Shown: positions 54,088 to 64,000, counted from the first letter of the stretch. The stretch: 64,000 nucleotides of DNA from Bradyrhizobiaceae bacterium Ga0074131 (GCA_001464035.1 LNEC01000006.1:186001-250000); one strand, 5' to 3'. Notes: a model not told the origin generated them from the letters alone. Program-made: numbers and translations.

Positions 54088-55683
54088 TCAGAAATTCCGC
54101 TGGGCGCGAACCTGCAGCAATACCGTATCCTGGTCCTTGAACTCGTAGAGGGCGTTAGGCTTCGGAGCCGACGCGGTGAAGACCGAACTGCCCGACATCT
54201 TCTGGTCGAGGTGGAACCACTGAACTTCGGCCGAGAAGGTCAGGTTCTTGACAGGAGTCCAGCGGGTGATCACGCCGAGCTGCGAGACGTTCAAGTCCGG
54301 ATTGCAGGTGTAGTTGCCGACCTGGTTTCCGACGACTGCCTGGCCCGGATGGCTTACCCGAAAGGCCGCACAATAGGCTCCCTTGGCGGTGCTGGTTCCA
54401 AGCCCGTTGATGTTGTCGTTGGCTCCCCCATCATAGCGGATCGAGGAGTAGCCTCCGAACACGCTGGTTGACCAGTACGGATCCCAGTTGTGGTTGAACG
54501 CGCCGCGAATACCCCAGGCCGTCGTGAGCCTGAGACCGCCGGTGCCGGCAGCGCCGGGAACATAGACGGCGTCGGTGGTCGCTCCAAAGCCCACGCTCTG
54601 GTAACCGAAACCGCTGCCGCTGAACATGGCGAAGCTCGGCGAGCCACCGCTGGTGCCGATCACGTTCTTGGTGTGACCCTTAGCGTAGGTCGCGTCGATC
54701 TTGATGTCGTCGCCTTTACCGGTCGGAAGATTCTTGATCTGCAACGCCGCCATCACCGAACCGCCCCACTTGTCGTCGGGGTGGCCGCTGATTTCGGACA
54801 GGTTGTTCGGCACCGATCCGGCTCCCAGCGTATTGTAGGAAGCATTGACCAGGTGCGCCGCACCCGAGATCTGGAACAGGCCCCAGGCCTGATCAACGCG
54901 GATTCGGCCGACGATGTCGGGAGCGTGCACGCCGCCATAGGCATTCGATCCGGTTCCATTAGCGCCGATTGCTGACGGGATGCTCAGATTATAGACCACC
55001 GTGCGGCCCCACACATTCGGTTCATCGAGACCGATGCTGCCGGACACGCCGTTGCCGAATTCCGCCGTGTACTGGATGTTGTTGACGCCGGTATCGGTAA
55101 CATGACCGCCCAGCAAGTTCGAGTTGATGTTGCCCGGGGTCCCCTGCCAGGGCGACGCATAGGCCGAAGCCGATTTACCGAAAGTAAAGCCAGCAAACTG
55201 GATGAAAAGGAACTCGACCGCGACGTAGCCGCCGCCCGCGGTGGAAAGCAGAGCGTTGTTGAGACCTGATTGGGAGCCGACCGCAAGCCCCGGGTTGGTG
55301 CTTCCGAAATTCTGGAACTGGAAATCGCCCTGTCCGAAGGTGCGGACGACGCCGTATTCGGTGGCGGTGCGGGTATCAACCGTCAGCGCCATACGCGAAC
55401 GGGAAACGAAGTAGTCGCGAAAACGGTTCTGCTGGCCGAGATCGCCGTTCCAGGCCGGCGCTCCGTGAGCACCGCCGTTGAAGGTGGTGTCGACACGCAG
55501 ATAACCACCGAGCTTGATGCAGGTATCGGTGCCCGGAATATAGAAGAAGCCGGCGCCGTAGAGCGAGCAGATCCTGACATACTCGACCGCTTTTGCCTTG
55601 ACCGGAAGATCGGCCGCCTGGGCAGCGCCAATGGCGAGAAGACTCGCCGCCGAACCGAGGATGAGTTTTCGATACACAGTCAT
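54088..55683 (-). CDS. Outer-membrane porin, Porin_2 family
   Basis: A 531-residue trimeric-type porin of the rhizobial/Bradyrhizobium Porin_2 family. The signal peptide is residues 1-22 (LLAIGAAQA cut before ADLPVKAKAVEYVRIC). The mature N-terminus ADLPVKAKAVEYVRICSLYG and the following TDTCIKLGGYLRVDT are family signatures. The C-terminus ends QVRAQRNF, and a final Phe is the BAM recognition signal of beta-barrel proteins. Many alternating aromatic strands follow throughout. I use the ATG at 55683 where the signal peptide begins; the longer frame adds 18 irrelevant residues. Two Cys pairs (residues near 40 and 54) are typical. Confidence 0.92.
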   Translation of the reverse strand: MTVYRKLILGSAASLLAIGAAQAADLPVKAKAVEYVRICSLYGAGFFYIPGTDTCIKLGGYLRVDTTFNGGAHGAPAWNGDLGQQNRFRDYFVSRSRMALTVDTRTATEYGVVRTFGQGDFQFQNFGSTNPGLAVGSQSGLNNALLSTAGGGYVAVEFLFIQFAGFTFGKSASAYASPWQGTPGNINSNLLGGHVTDTGVNNIQYTAEFGNGVSGSIGLDEPNVWGRTVVYNLSIPSAIGANGTGSNAYGGVHAPDIVGRIRVDQAWGLFQISGAAHLVNASYNTLGAGSVPNNLSEISGHPDDKWGGSVMAALQIKNLPTGKGDDIKIDATYAKGHTKNVIGTSGGSPSFAMFSGSGFGYQSVGFGATTDAVYVPGAAGTGGLRLTTAWGIRGAFNHNWDPYWSTSVFGGYSSIRYDGGANDNINGLGTSTAKGAYCAAFRVSHPGQAVVGNQVGNYTCNPDLNVSQLGVITRWTPVKNLTFSAEVQWFHLDQKMSGSSVFTASAPKPNALYEFKDQDTVLLQVRAQRNF

Positions 55684-55975
55684 TCTTGTTCTCCGGTGCA
55701 AATTGCAACTGCATTGCAGTATTCGATATGCGGACACGTACCGCGAAATCCGTTAGAGACGATGACAGCGCAGTGACACGGCCCAGTTTCGGCGGGCCTG
55801 TGACCTTTGTGCAACGCACTCCCGCGCCTGGGATCGGCGTCAGGCTTCGCACCACGCAACAATCAAGCGTCAACAAGGTTGAGGTGCGCTCGATACCACC
55901 ATGATTTGGGTCAATCGTGCGCACCCAATCTCGACCATGCTGCAATTCGGTGCTTCAGTCTGCAGGTCTTGGCAA

Positions 55976-57517
55976 ATGATCCCTGATACGTCCCGACCGC
56001 CCCTGAAGATTCGAAGCGTCAATCTGGACACCGGACGCGAAAACGTCGTGGTCATCTCACGGCGGTCAAAGGCCTTGCGCCCGGAGATCTTCCGAGGATT
56101 CAGCCGGGTCGAGCTGCGCCGCAACTCCAGAGTGCTACTGGCCACTCTGCTGGTGACGGACGACGACGCCCTGGTCGGCCGCGACGAGATCGGTCTTTCC
56201 GAACCGGCGTTCCGGCGCTTCGCCGAGCCTGCCGGTAGCCTGGTGACGGTCACCCCCGCGACGCCGCCTGAAAGCCTCGAAGCGGTGCGCGCCAAGATCC
56301 GGGGCCGGACCCTGAGCGCCGCGGAAATAACCTCCGTCATCAATGATCTAACCCATTACCGATACTCCGACATGGAAACTGCCGCGTTCCTGATCTCTTC
56401 CGCCAGCTTCATGACGAGCGATGAACTCATCGCCCTCACCGGTGCGATGGCACAGGCCGGAACGCAACTGAAATGGACCAACCCGATCGTCGTCGACAAG
56501 CATTGCATTGGCGGAATTCCCGGCAACCGAACGTCCATGATCGTGGTGCCGATCGTGGCAGCGCACGGACTCACCATCCCCAAGACCTCCTCGCGGGCCA
56601 TAACCTCTCCCGCAGGTACGGCGGATACGATGGAAGTCCTGGCGCGGGTCAACGTCGGCGTCGATGAGATGAAGGCCATCGTCGCCGCCTGCAATGGCTG
56701 TCTAATCTGGGGCGGACACGTCAACCTGTCTCCGGCGGACGATATCCTGATCTCGGTGCAGCGACCGCTCAGCCTCGACACCCGCGAGCAGATGGTCGCT
56801 TCGATCATGTCGAAGAAACTCGCGGCGGGTTCGACCCACCTCCTCATCGACCTGCCGGTCGGCCCCACGGCCAAGCTCACCCACGGCGGGGAGGCGATGC
56901 GGCTGCGTAAACTGTTCGAATTCGTCGGCGACCACTTCGGCATATCGGTGGAGGTGATCACAAGCGACGGCAGCCAGCCGATCGGCAACGGCATCGGTCC
57001 GGTGCTCGAAGCCCAGGACGTCATGGCCGTCTTGCAGAACGATCACGCCGCGCCTCGGGATTTGCGTGAGAAGTCGCTTCGGCTCGCGGCGCATTTGCTG
57101 GAATGCGATCCGAAGCTGCGGGGCGGCGCCGGCTATTCCCGCGCCCGCGAATTGCTCGACAGCGGGGCGGCGTTGAAACAGATGCAGAAAATCATCGTGG
57201 CCCAGGGTCCGTCGGACTGCCGCAGCGACCTGGGAAATCTGACCTTCGATGTGATCGCCGACAGTGACGGCGTCGTCTCCGGCATCGACTGCCTGCGGTT
57301 GAACCGGCTGGCGCGGATCGCCGGCGCGCCGCTCGACAAGGGAGCCGGCATCAGGCTGTTCAAGAAGATCGGCGACCGCGTCGAAAGCGGCGAACCGCTA
57401 TACCGGGTGTACGCCTTCGATCGGTCGGAGCTCGATCTGACCGCCGCCGGTGCGAGGAGCGATACCGGCTTCGCGATCGAAGCCATGCCCTCGTCCCACA
57501 ACACGACCACACCGTGA
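55976..57517 (+). CDS. AMP phosphorylase-type member of the thymidine phosphorylase family
   Basis: A 513-residue nucleoside or nucleotide phosphorylase. Standard bacterial thymidine phosphorylase is about 440 residues; this protein has an extra N-terminal beta domain of about 85 residues ([20 protein letters not shown]), as archaeal AMP phosphorylases do. Its core carries [20 protein letters not shown] and [20 protein letters not shown], very close to archaeal AMP phosphorylase and fitting phosphate and ribose-5-phosphate recognition. It would convert NMP and phosphate to base and ribose-1,5-bisphosphate. The downstream Prs-like gene overlaps it by four bases (GTGA). I start at 55976; the region between it and the divergent porin gene shows no other gene. 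Activity on NMP versus nucleoside is inferred. Confidence 0.83.
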   Translation: MIPDTSRPPLKIRSVNLDTGRENVVVISRRSKALRPEIFRGFSRVELRRNSRVLLATLLVTDDDALVGRDEIGLSEPAFRRFAEPAGSLVTVTPATPPESLEAVRAKIRGRTLSAAEITSVINDLTHYRYSDMETAAFLISSASFMTSDELIALTGAMAQAGTQLKWTNPIVVDKHCIGGIPGNRTSMIVVPIVAAHGLTIPKTSSRAITSPAGTADTMEVLARVNVGVDEMKAIVAACNGCLIWGGHVNLSPADDILISVQRPLSLDTREQMVASIMSKKLAAGSTHLLIDLPVGPTAKLTHGGEAMRLRKLFEFVGDHFGISVEVITSDGSQPIGNGIGPVLEAQDVMAVLQNDHAAPRDLREKSLRLAAHLLECDPKLRGGAGYSRARELLDSGAALKQMQKIIVAQGPSDCRSDLGNLTFDVIADSDGVVSGIDCLRLNRLARIAGAPLDKGAGIRLFKKIGDRVESGEPLYRVYAFDRSELDLTAAGARSDTGFAIEAMPSSHNTTTP

Positions 57518-58434
57518 GCGGTGTCGCCATCCACAGCCTGCCAACCGGCGCCGGCGACGCCCGTCGGCTGGCGGCGCTGCTCGGCCTTCCGCTCCAGGAA
57601 ATCGCGGTGCATCATTTTCCCGACGGGGAAATGCGGGTCACCGTCGGCCCGGCAGCATCGACCACCATCATCTTTGGCTCGCTTGACCGGCCCAACGACA
57701 AACTGCTTGCCATTCTGTTCGCGGCGGAGGCGCTGCGGCGCACCGGCGCCGGGCGGCTGGTCCTGGTCGCGCCGTATCTATGTTACATGCGCCAGGACGC
57801 CGCATTCCGCGCGGGCGAAGCAATCAGCCAGAAGGCTGTCGGTCGGCTTATCGCGGGGACGGTGGACCGCGTGATCACGGTCGATGCCCACCTTCATCGC
57901 ACCCCGGATATCAGGACGGTATTTCCCGGCATCGAGGCCGAGAACCTCTCGGCGATGGCGGTCATTGCGGTCACGCTGCGCAAGACCGGGCTTGATCCAG
58001 CAACGGTCGTGATCGGTCCCGATGCTGAGTCTCGGCCCTGGGTGAGCGATCTCGCAAGCCGGCTCGGACTCGCACATACGGTTGCGCAGAAAATTCGCCG
58101 CGGCGATCGCGCCGTCGACATCGGGTTTACCGAGGCCGGACTGATCGCCCGCCGGCCGGTTCTGCTGGTCGATGATATCGTCTCGTCGGGCGGCACCTTG
58201 ATCGCCTGTGCAAAGGCGCTCATCGCCGCCGGCGCGACGACGATCGACGCCGTCATTACACACGCCCTGTTTGCATCCGAAATAGCAACTGCTTTTGCCG
58301 AAGCCGGCATACGGTCCGTCCGCTCGACATCCAGCGTGCCTCACCCGACCAACGCGATCCCGCTCGATGACATCCTTGCTGCCGCCTTGCGCCGCGAGAT
58401 CAATGGCAGGAGCTTTCCGGAGAAAATCCCATGA
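57514..58434 (+). CDS. Ribose-phosphate pyrophosphokinase (PRPP synthetase) homologue
   Basis: A 306-residue Prs-family protein. It shows [20 protein letters not shown] (the ATP-side motif), the histidine region [10 protein letters not shown], the catalytic-loop basics [10 protein letters not shown], and the PRPP loop [14 protein letters not shown]. The YMRQD and single-chain length are close to archaeal-type Prs rather than the usual bacterial enzyme, and its start is GTG overlapping the phosphorylase stop. The next gene overlaps its end by four bases. A housekeeping prs would sit elsewhere, so this is probably a paralogue working with the phosphorylase, either making PRPP from ribose phosphate or consuming it. 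Direction is inference. Confidence 0.83.
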   Translation: MSGVAIHSLPTGAGDARRLAALLGLPLQEIAVHHFPDGEMRVTVGPAASTTIIFGSLDRPNDKLLAILFAAEALRRTGAGRLVLVAPYLCYMRQDAAFRAGEAISQKAVGRLIAGTVDRVITVDAHLHRTPDIRTVFPGIEAENLSAMAVIAVTLRKTGLDPATVVIGPDAESRPWVSDLASRLGLAHTVAQKIRRGDRAVDIGFTEAGLIARRPVLLVDDIVSSGGTLIACAKALIAAGATTIDAVITHALFASEIATAFAEAGIRSVRSTSSVPHPTNAIPLDDILAAALRREINGRSFPEKIP

Positions 58435-60029
58435 GTGTGACCGTTCGATTCTGCGGCGCGGCACGCACAGTGACCGGCTCGTGCTACCTCGTCGAAACGA
58501 AGTCCGGCCGCTTTCTGATCGACTGCGGTCTGTTTCAGGGCCAAAAGACCCTGAAGGAACTGAACTATCGGGTCTTTCCGTTCCGGCCCGCCGAAATCGA
58601 CACCGTGCTGCTAACGCATGCGCACATCGACCATAGCGGACTGTTGCCGAAACTGGTGCGCGAAGGTTTTGGCGGCAGGATCCTGGCGACCCGCGGAACC
58701 ATCGACCTGTGTTCCTACATGCTGCCGGATTCCGGAGGTATCCAGGAATCCGAGGTCGCTGCCCTCAACCGCCGCAACGCGGCGCGCGGGCGGCCGGAGG
58801 TCACTCCGATCTATACCCAGGCCGATGCGAAGGCCGCGCTGCAGTCGTTCCAGCCGGTTGGGTACGAGAAATGGATCGACGTGATCCCGGGTGTCCGCGC
58901 GCGCTACTGGAATGCTGGCCACCTCCTCGGCTCGGCCTCGATCGAACTCGAGTTTGACGGCGCCGGCTCAGGCGGACAGCCGCTGCGTCTGCTGGCGTCG
59001 GGCGATATCGGTCCAGATGCAAAATTGCTGCAGCCTGATCCAAGGGCGCCCGCGGACTTCGACTACGTGATCTCGGAGGCGACCTACGGCGACCGAATTC
59101 GCGCGAAAACGACGCCGGAAGAACGCCGCCAGCGTCTTGCCTCCGAGGTTCGCGATGCGGCGACAGCCAGGGGCGCCCTGCTGATTCCCGCCTTTGCCGT
59201 TGAACGCACTCAGGAACTGATCGTCGATCTGATCGACCTGATGGAACGCGGCGACATTCCCGCCGCGCCGATCTTTCTCGATTCGCCGCTGGCGATCCAC
59301 GCCACGGAGGTTTTCCGGGAGCACGCCGAAAGCCTCGATCCGGACATCGACCTCAATCGCCTGTTCAACTCGCCGCATCTGCGGTTCACCGAAACCGTCG
59401 ACGAAAGCAAGGCGATCGCGAAACTGACCGGCTTTCATATCATCATCGCGGCGAGCGGCATGTGCGACGCCGGCCGTATTCGGCATCACCTGAAGCGCTG
59501 GCTGTGGAGCAACCGGGCCACCGTCCTGCTGGTGGGCTTTCAGGCCCACGGCACCCTCGGCCGGTTTCTCCAGGACGGCGCCAGGGCCGTCCGGATCCAG
59601 GGCGACGAGATCAAGGTCGCGGCCCGCATCCGCATGATCGACGAGTATTCCGGTCATGCCGATGGCGCCGAGATTGCACGATGGATCGCCGCACGCCGTC
59701 CGATCCAGCGGGGCTTATTTCTCGTTCACGGCGAAGAGGAAGCGATCGCGGGGCTCGCCGAGCGCCTCGCGGAGCGGATCGTCCCGGCGGCCAAACTTTT
59801 CCAGCCAGTGCTCGACGACATCTACGAGTTGTCGACGCCCGAACCCGCGCTGATGGACGTGGCGCGCCGACGCCGGCTCGCGCCCGAAGCGGTGACACGC
59901 CTCGATTGGCATAACGATATGTCGACACTCGTGCTGGACATCAACGATCGGATCGAGGCCGCCGCCGACGATCGCGCCCGCGGCGTCATCATCCGGCGCC
60001 TGCGACGCGCGCTGGAAGAGACCCGCTAG
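58431..60029 (+). CDS. Beta-CASP metallo-beta-lactamase-fold RNA-processing nuclease homologue
   Basis: A 532-residue protein of the metallo-beta-lactamase/beta-CASP family, with the metal motif THAHIDHSGLLPKLV and downstream His/Asp ligands (AGHLLGSASIELEF, ASGDIGPDA). The beta-CASP insertion follows (IPAFAVERTQELIVDLI), and motif C is near DEYSGHADGAEI. Homologues are RNA endonucleases/exonucleases such as archaeal CPSF-like proteins and bacterial YsbC/RNase J-related enzymes. It overlaps the Prs-like gene by four bases (ATGA), so the three products are made together. As a likely nuclease it may supply NMPs to the upstream phosphorylase. Confidence 0.86.
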   Translation: MSVTVRFCGAARTVTGSCYLVETKSGRFLIDCGLFQGQKTLKELNYRVFPFRPAEIDTVLLTHAHIDHSGLLPKLVREGFGGRILATRGTIDLCSYMLPDSGGIQESEVAALNRRNAARGRPEVTPIYTQADAKAALQSFQPVGYEKWIDVIPGVRARYWNAGHLLGSASIELEFDGAGSGGQPLRLLASGDIGPDAKLLQPDPRAPADFDYVISEATYGDRIRAKTTPEERRQRLASEVRDAATARGALLIPAFAVERTQELIVDLIDLMERGDIPAAPIFLDSPLAIHATEVFREHAESLDPDIDLNRLFNSPHLRFTETVDESKAIAKLTGFHIIIAASGMCDAGRIRHHLKRWLWSNRATVLLVGFQAHGTLGRFLQDGARAVRIQGDEIKVAARIRMIDEYSGHADGAEIARWIAARRPIQRGLFLVHGEEEAIAGLAERLAERIVPAAKLFQPVLDDIYELSTPEPALMDVARRRRLAPEAVTRLDWHNDMSTLVLDINDRIEAAADDRARGVIIRRLRRALEETR

Positions 60030-60190
60030 GACCCGGCTTCGGGCGCGTCGCGGCGCCAGATGCCGCCGCGACGCATATCAGAGCCTCGCGGGCAAGCCGG
60101 CGCCTGCGCTTTACCGAACGAGAAATTCCTGTTCCAACTACCCGTCGCAGGCCGACCTCGCGACATCGGCCACTCCAGGGAGAGAACGAC

Positions 60191-61825
60191 ATGAAACTCG
60201 GCACCGCCATCGCGGAAATCATGAAGCGGGAGGGTATCGAGATCCTCTGCGGTTATCCGGTCAATCATCTCATCGAGCATGCCGCCGCCGCCGACATCCG
60301 ACCCGTGATGGTGCGCCAGGAGCGCATCGGTATCCACATGGCCGACGCGATCTCCCGGGTCACCTCGGGGCAAACCATCGGCGCGTTCTGCATGCAGCAC
60401 GGCCCAGGAGCCGAAAACGCCATGGGCGGGGTCGCGCAATGCTACGGCGAATCCGTGCCGGTGCTGGTGCTGCCGATGGGTTACGCGCGGCGGCTGGCGA
60501 ATATCGATCCGAACTTTAATTCCAGCCAGGCGATGCGGGCTTTTTCAAAGTCTTCCGAGCCGATCAACATCGCTGCCGAAGTCTGCAACATCTTCCGCCG
60601 CGCCTTCACAAAGCTGAAGAACGGTCGCGGCGGACCGGTCATCGTGGAAATTCCGGCTGACATGTGGAACGAGGACGTGCCGGAGCCGCTGAACTACACG
60701 CCGGTGCTGCGCACCCGCTACGGCGCCGATCCCGTGCATGTGAAGGAAGCCGCCGCGCTGCTGATCTCAGCCAAGCGGCCGGTGATCTATGCCGGCCAGG
60801 GCGTGCATTACGCCCAAGCCTGGCCACAGCTGAAACGGCTGGCAGAGCGGCTCGCCATTCCCGTCACCACCAGTCTCGGCGGCAAATCATCGTTTCCGGA
60901 AGACCACCCGTTGTCGCTCGGATCGGGCGGTCTGGCCGTGCCGCGCGCGGTGGCGAAATTCCTGGCTGAGGCCGACTTGATCTTCGGCATCGGTTGCTCG
61001 TTTACGGAAACCTCGTTCGGCATCGCCATGCCAAAGGGCAAAACCATCATCCATTCAACGCTGGACCCCGCGCATCTCAACAAGGATGTCGAGGCCAGGA
61101 TCGGGCTGGTCGGCGACGCAGGTCTGGTGCTCGACGCATTGCTGAACGAGATCAACAACAGCATCAAGGCTGACCGCGATGCGACTGCTATTGCTCGCGA
61201 AATCGCCGCCTCGCATAAGGAATGGCTGGCGAAGTGGCTACCGAAGCTGACCCACAATGATGCGCCGCTCAATCCCTATCGCGTGCTGTGGGATTTGCAG
61301 CACACCGTCGACATCAAGAACACCATCATCACCCACGACGCCGGCAGTCCGCGCGACCAGCTCTCTCCGTTCTGGAAGGCGGTCGAGCCGCTGTCCTATA
61401 TCGGCTGGGGCAAGACCACCCAGCTCGGCTACGGGCTGGGCCTCGCCATGGGCGCCAAGCTGGCAAGGCCGGAAAAACTCTGCATCAACGTCTGGGGCGA
61501 CGCCGCGATCGGTTTCACGGGCATGGATTTCGAGACTGCGGTGCGCGAGCGCATCCCGATCATGTCGATCCTTCTGAACAACTTCAGCATGGCGATCGAA
61601 TTGAAGGTGATGCCGATCTCGACCGAAAAATACCGCTCGACCGACATCTCCGGCGACTACGCCGCGATGGCGCGGGCCTTCGGCGGGTATGGCGAGCGGG
61701 TGACCAATCCGGAGGACATTATCCCTGCGATTCAGCGGGGCATTGCCAAGACCAAGGAGGGCATCCCGGTGCTGCTGGAATTCATCACGTCGAAGGAGAC
61801 CGAGGTTTCGCGGCCGGGGACCTGA
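60191..61825 (+). CDS. Thiamine diphosphate-requiring enzyme, acetolactate synthase-like
   Basis: A 544-residue ThDP enzyme with the family three-domain order. The Pyr domain has the catalytic glutamate in VRQERIGIHMADAISRVTSG. The PP domain has GDAAIGFTGMDFETAVRERI followed by LLNNFSMAIELKVM, in which the usual N-G of other members is N-F. GGGAGAG precedes the ATG. It starts 161 bases after the beta-CASP gene on the same strand and may share a transcript. It has no small regulatory subunit and no signal for a particular substrate. It is the fourth ThDP system in this window and is distant from the one at 4694-6400. Confidence 0.82.
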   Translation: MKLGTAIAEIMKREGIEILCGYPVNHLIEHAAAADIRPVMVRQERIGIHMADAISRVTSGQTIGAFCMQHGPGAENAMGGVAQCYGESVPVLVLPMGYARRLANIDPNFNSSQAMRAFSKSSEPINIAAEVCNIFRRAFTKLKNGRGGPVIVEIPADMWNEDVPEPLNYTPVLRTRYGADPVHVKEAAALLISAKRPVIYAGQGVHYAQAWPQLKRLAERLAIPVTTSLGGKSSFPEDHPLSLGSGGLAVPRAVAKFLAEADLIFGIGCSFTETSFGIAMPKGKTIIHSTLDPAHLNKDVEARIGLVGDAGLVLDALLNEINNSIKADRDATAIAREIAASHKEWLAKWLPKLTHNDAPLNPYRVLWDLQHTVDIKNTIITHDAGSPRDQLSPFWKAVEPLSYIGWGKTTQLGYGLGLAMGAKLARPEKLCINVWGDAAIGFTGMDFETAVRERIPIMSILLNNFSMAIELKVMPISTEKYRSTDISGDYAAMARAFGGYGERVTNPEDIIPAIQRGIAKTKEGIPVLLEFITSKETEVSRPGT

Positions 61826-61864
61826 GCGGTGTGTGTCGCCTTCGGCGCCGGCGTTCGGTGGTCC

Positions 61865-62086
61865 TTACGGCTTGAAGAACGCGGGATCGTTCAGCGCCTT
61901 GATCATGGTGTCGACCATATCGGCGGCGGCATGATCTTCGCGCTCTTCGAGGAGTTCCCACATCTTGCGCAAATTTGCCCGCATCGGCGCCTTCAGCGAC
62001 GGGTCGCGCTCGATCAGGGTTCGCGCGATGCAGAACGCGATGCCCTCGGTGCCCATCTTGGTCTGTTCGATGGTGGCTTTGCTCAT
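61865..62086 (-). CDS. Small hypothetical protein, 73 aa
   Basis: A soluble, helical 73-residue protein starting MSKATIEQTKMGTEGIAFCIA and ending NDPAFFKP. The ATG is preceded by AGGAGCCCGCC. Charged helices (LKAPMRANLRKMWELLEERED) suggest a small four-helix domain. Convergent with the ThDP enzyme gene and downstream of the MFS gene on the same strand. Function unknown. Confidence 0.6.
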   Translation of the reverse strand: MSKATIEQTKMGTEGIAFCIARTLIERDPSLKAPMRANLRKMWELLEEREDHAAADMVDTMIKALNDPAFFKP

Positions 62087-62196
62087 GGCGGGCTCCTGTC
62101 GAGTTTCAATGTCTGACTGCTGCGGCCGCTGTTAGATGAATTGCCGGCCGATTGATAGCCGCGACGGCGGGAGCTGGCAGAATGCGCGCGGGCGCC

Positions 62197-63788
62197 CTAC
62201 TCGGCCATGTCCGCCGGGACCTCGGCCGGGCCGGCCAGCGGTTTTTCTTCCATCAGGGCCATACACAGCAATGCGACGGCGATCAGTACCGTGGCCGCGC
62301 CGAATACGTAGCGGAACGCCGTCACCATGTCGGCGGCGGCAATCGAATTCACCGGACCGCGATGCTCGCCGCCAAGAGAGCCGCCAAGAGAAACGTCGGC
62401 GCCGAGCGACATCAAAAGGATCGCGCTGAACGCCGCCACCGTGAACGACGCCATCAGCGCGCGAAAGAAATTCATCGCGCCGGTGGCGGTGCCGATCTGC
62501 GATCGCATCACCGAATTCTGGATCGATACCACGCTGACTGGAAATACCGTGCCGAGCCCCAGCGCGAACGCCGACAGCAGCGCCAGCAGGGCCCATAACG
62601 GCATGGTCGTGAGCGTCAGCGCGCATCCGGCCACCGCCGCACACGCGGTCCCGATGATGGCCACCCGCTTGTAGTGCCTGGCGCGGGCCATGGTCCGGCC
62701 CGCGATCGCTGCGCCGACCGTCGAAACGGCCGCCAGCGGAATCAGCGCCAGTCCGGCCTCGCTGGCGCTGAGATGATAGACCACTTCGTAGTACAGCGGC
62801 AGATACACGGAGAGCCCGAGCATCGCCCCCATCGCACAACCGCCGGCCGCCATCGCATAGGCACCACCGTTCCGCCCATCAGCGGCAACGGCAGGAAAGG
62901 CTCGTCGGCATTTCGGGCATGCCACACGAACGCCAGCGCGAGCGCCACGGATGATCCGATCATCGCCATGATGACGGGCGACAGCCAGGGATAGCGGTTG
63001 CCGCCCCATGTCAGCACCAGCATGATCACGACGGCAGAAGCCATCAGCAGCACGCCGCCGAGCCAGTCGACCTTGCGCCTGCGGTGAAACACCGGGATCT
63101 TGCCCATCCTCGGCAGCAGCAGCGCCAACGCTCCCAGCGCCAGCGGCACGTTGATCCAGAAGATCATCGACCAGTGCAAATGCTCGGCGAACACGCCGCC
63201 GAGGATCGGCCCGCCGATGCCACCGACCACCCATACGCCGCTGAAGTAGGCCTGATACTGGCCGCGTTCGCGTGGACTGACCACGTCGGAAATCACCGTC
63301 TGTACGATCGGCATGATGCCGCCGCCGCCGAGCCCCTGCAGGCCGCGCGCCAGGATCAGCACCGGCATGCTCGGCGCCAGCGCGCACAGCACCGAGCCGG
63401 CGACGAACAGGCTGAGGGACAAAATGATCATGGCACGGCGGCCGTAGATGTCGCTGAGCGTGCCGAACACCGGCGCCACCGCTGTCGATGCCAGCAGATA
63501 GGCCGAGATCACCCAAGACAGGCTGGAGACGTCCTGGAACTGGCGGCCGATGGTCGGCAGCGCGGTGGCGACGATGGTCTGGTCGAGCGCGGCCAGAAAC
63601 ATCGTCAGCATCAGGCTCAGCAGGATGGTGCGGACTTCGCCTTGCGTCAGCGGAACCTGCGGCGCAATCGGCGGCGCATCGCTGAGTTCGATGAGTTCCC
63701 CCGGCGATGGCGACTGATCGCTCGCGGTCGGCTCGGGCAATGTCTGCTGATCAGCCGGGAGATGGCTCTGCCGTTCGAACTTGTTCAT
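62197..63788 (-). pseudogene. Frameshifted DHA2-family MFS drug exporter
   Basis: A complete 14-helix DHA2/EmrB-type exporter is readable only by joining two frames. Positions 63788 to about 62862 encode the N-terminus (LDQTIVATALPTIGRQFQDV is the DHA2 signature) through PFLPLPLMGGTVVP. Positions about 62862 to 62197 encode the rest (YAMAAGGCAMGAMLGLSVYL to the end). The join at 62855-62870 needs one extra base, in GTGGTGCCTATG, where homologous logic expects VVPYAMAAGG. Either a recent one-base deletion inactivated the gene or the assembly has an error. The N-terminal 60 residues before the first helix are hydrophilic, as in many QacA/EmrB proteins. If intact it would export a drug or a metabolite using protons. 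Confidence 0.8.
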
Positions 63789-64000
63789 GCGGCCGTGCGT
63801 GATCGGGGGGGGGCGCGGCGGGAGGCCGCGTGGAGTTGCTGTGTGGAGCCTATGTAAAGGGCAATTCGAGGCCGCGGCAGCCAATTACACGCATGGGTGC
63901 GTCCCGCGAAGCTGCCATCGCAGCCGCGTGAGGCGGTCCGGACCCGTCCCGAGCCGCCCGCAGCCGGCGTCCGGGGCCTGCCGGCCGCTGGCCTCTCGTT

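Noticed and set aside
63789..64000. Possible gene at the right edge of the window
   Set aside because: The last 212 bases show a G-run and high GC content, but no frame has a motif or a clear start; left unannotated.

Overview
The window is GC-rich, densely coded alphaproteobacterial chromosome, most like Bradyrhizobium/Rhodopseudomonas (Nitrobacteraceae). This rests on the gene content: a cycHJKL cytochrome c maturation operon next to degP, two-component genes, glnE and a PleC-type kinase; a Bradyrhizobium-type Porin_2 porin; a DUF1236-like protein; a bacteriophytochrome with an HWE kinase; a Ku protein; and TTT (Tct) and Liv transporters. No tRNA, rRNA, CRISPR array, insertion sequence or prophage gene was seen.

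Layout. 1-4.5 kb: a Liv-type ABC importer on the minus strand (livG cut by the left edge), with an AraC-type regulator divergent from it. 4.7-9.3 kb: a ThDP enzyme, a D-2-hydroxyacid dehydrogenase and a two-subunit ThDP decarboxylase. 9.3-14.4 kb: two small exported proteins, each with its own intrinsic terminator, a GNAT acetyltransferase, and an 891-residue fusion of a Baeyer-Villiger monooxygenase with an esterase. 14.4-27.4 kb: an oxalate/organic-acid region holding an NDP-forming acyl-CoA ligase, a GntR/FCD regulator, oxc, frc, tctCBA, a CBS-pair protein, a nitronate monooxygenase-like protein and a quinone oxidoreductase. 27.5-33.1 kb: a second AraC regulator, the bacteriophytochrome and a long CDF metal exporter. 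33.3-51.3 kb: a conserved chromosomal block (PleC-type kinase, glnE, HK/RR pair, degP, cycLKJH, and a FeuPQ-like pair). 51.3-55.7 kb: an orphan terminator that may mark an sRNA, a 50-residue membrane protein, ku, an Flp pilin and a porin. 55.9-62.1 kb: a tightly coupled trio (archaeal-type AMP phosphorylase, PRPP synthetase homologue, beta-CASP metallo-hydrolase), then another ThDP enzyme. 62.2-63.8 kb: a frameshifted MFS exporter.

Two points stand out. First, four copies of a 17-bp palindrome, TGGYAT-N5-ATRCCA, sit at promoter positions before the acyl-CoA ligase, the GntR gene, tctC and the CBS gene. This suggests one repressor joins oxalate catabolism, tripartite tricarboxylate-type uptake and the CBS protein into a regulon. 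Second, the AMP phosphorylase-Prs-beta-CASP trio overlaps start to stop at both junctions and looks like an RNA-to-NMP-to-ribose-phosphate salvage module, which I do not know as a described bacterial pathway. The monooxygenase-esterase fusion, the 13-bp iteron-like array at 47.5 kb and the candidate sRNA also deserve checking.

Coordinates are for the start codons I prefer; several were moved downstream of the longest reading frame on the basis of Shine-Dalgarno sites, signal peptides or domain starts. No database search was possible, so family names come from motif recognition.
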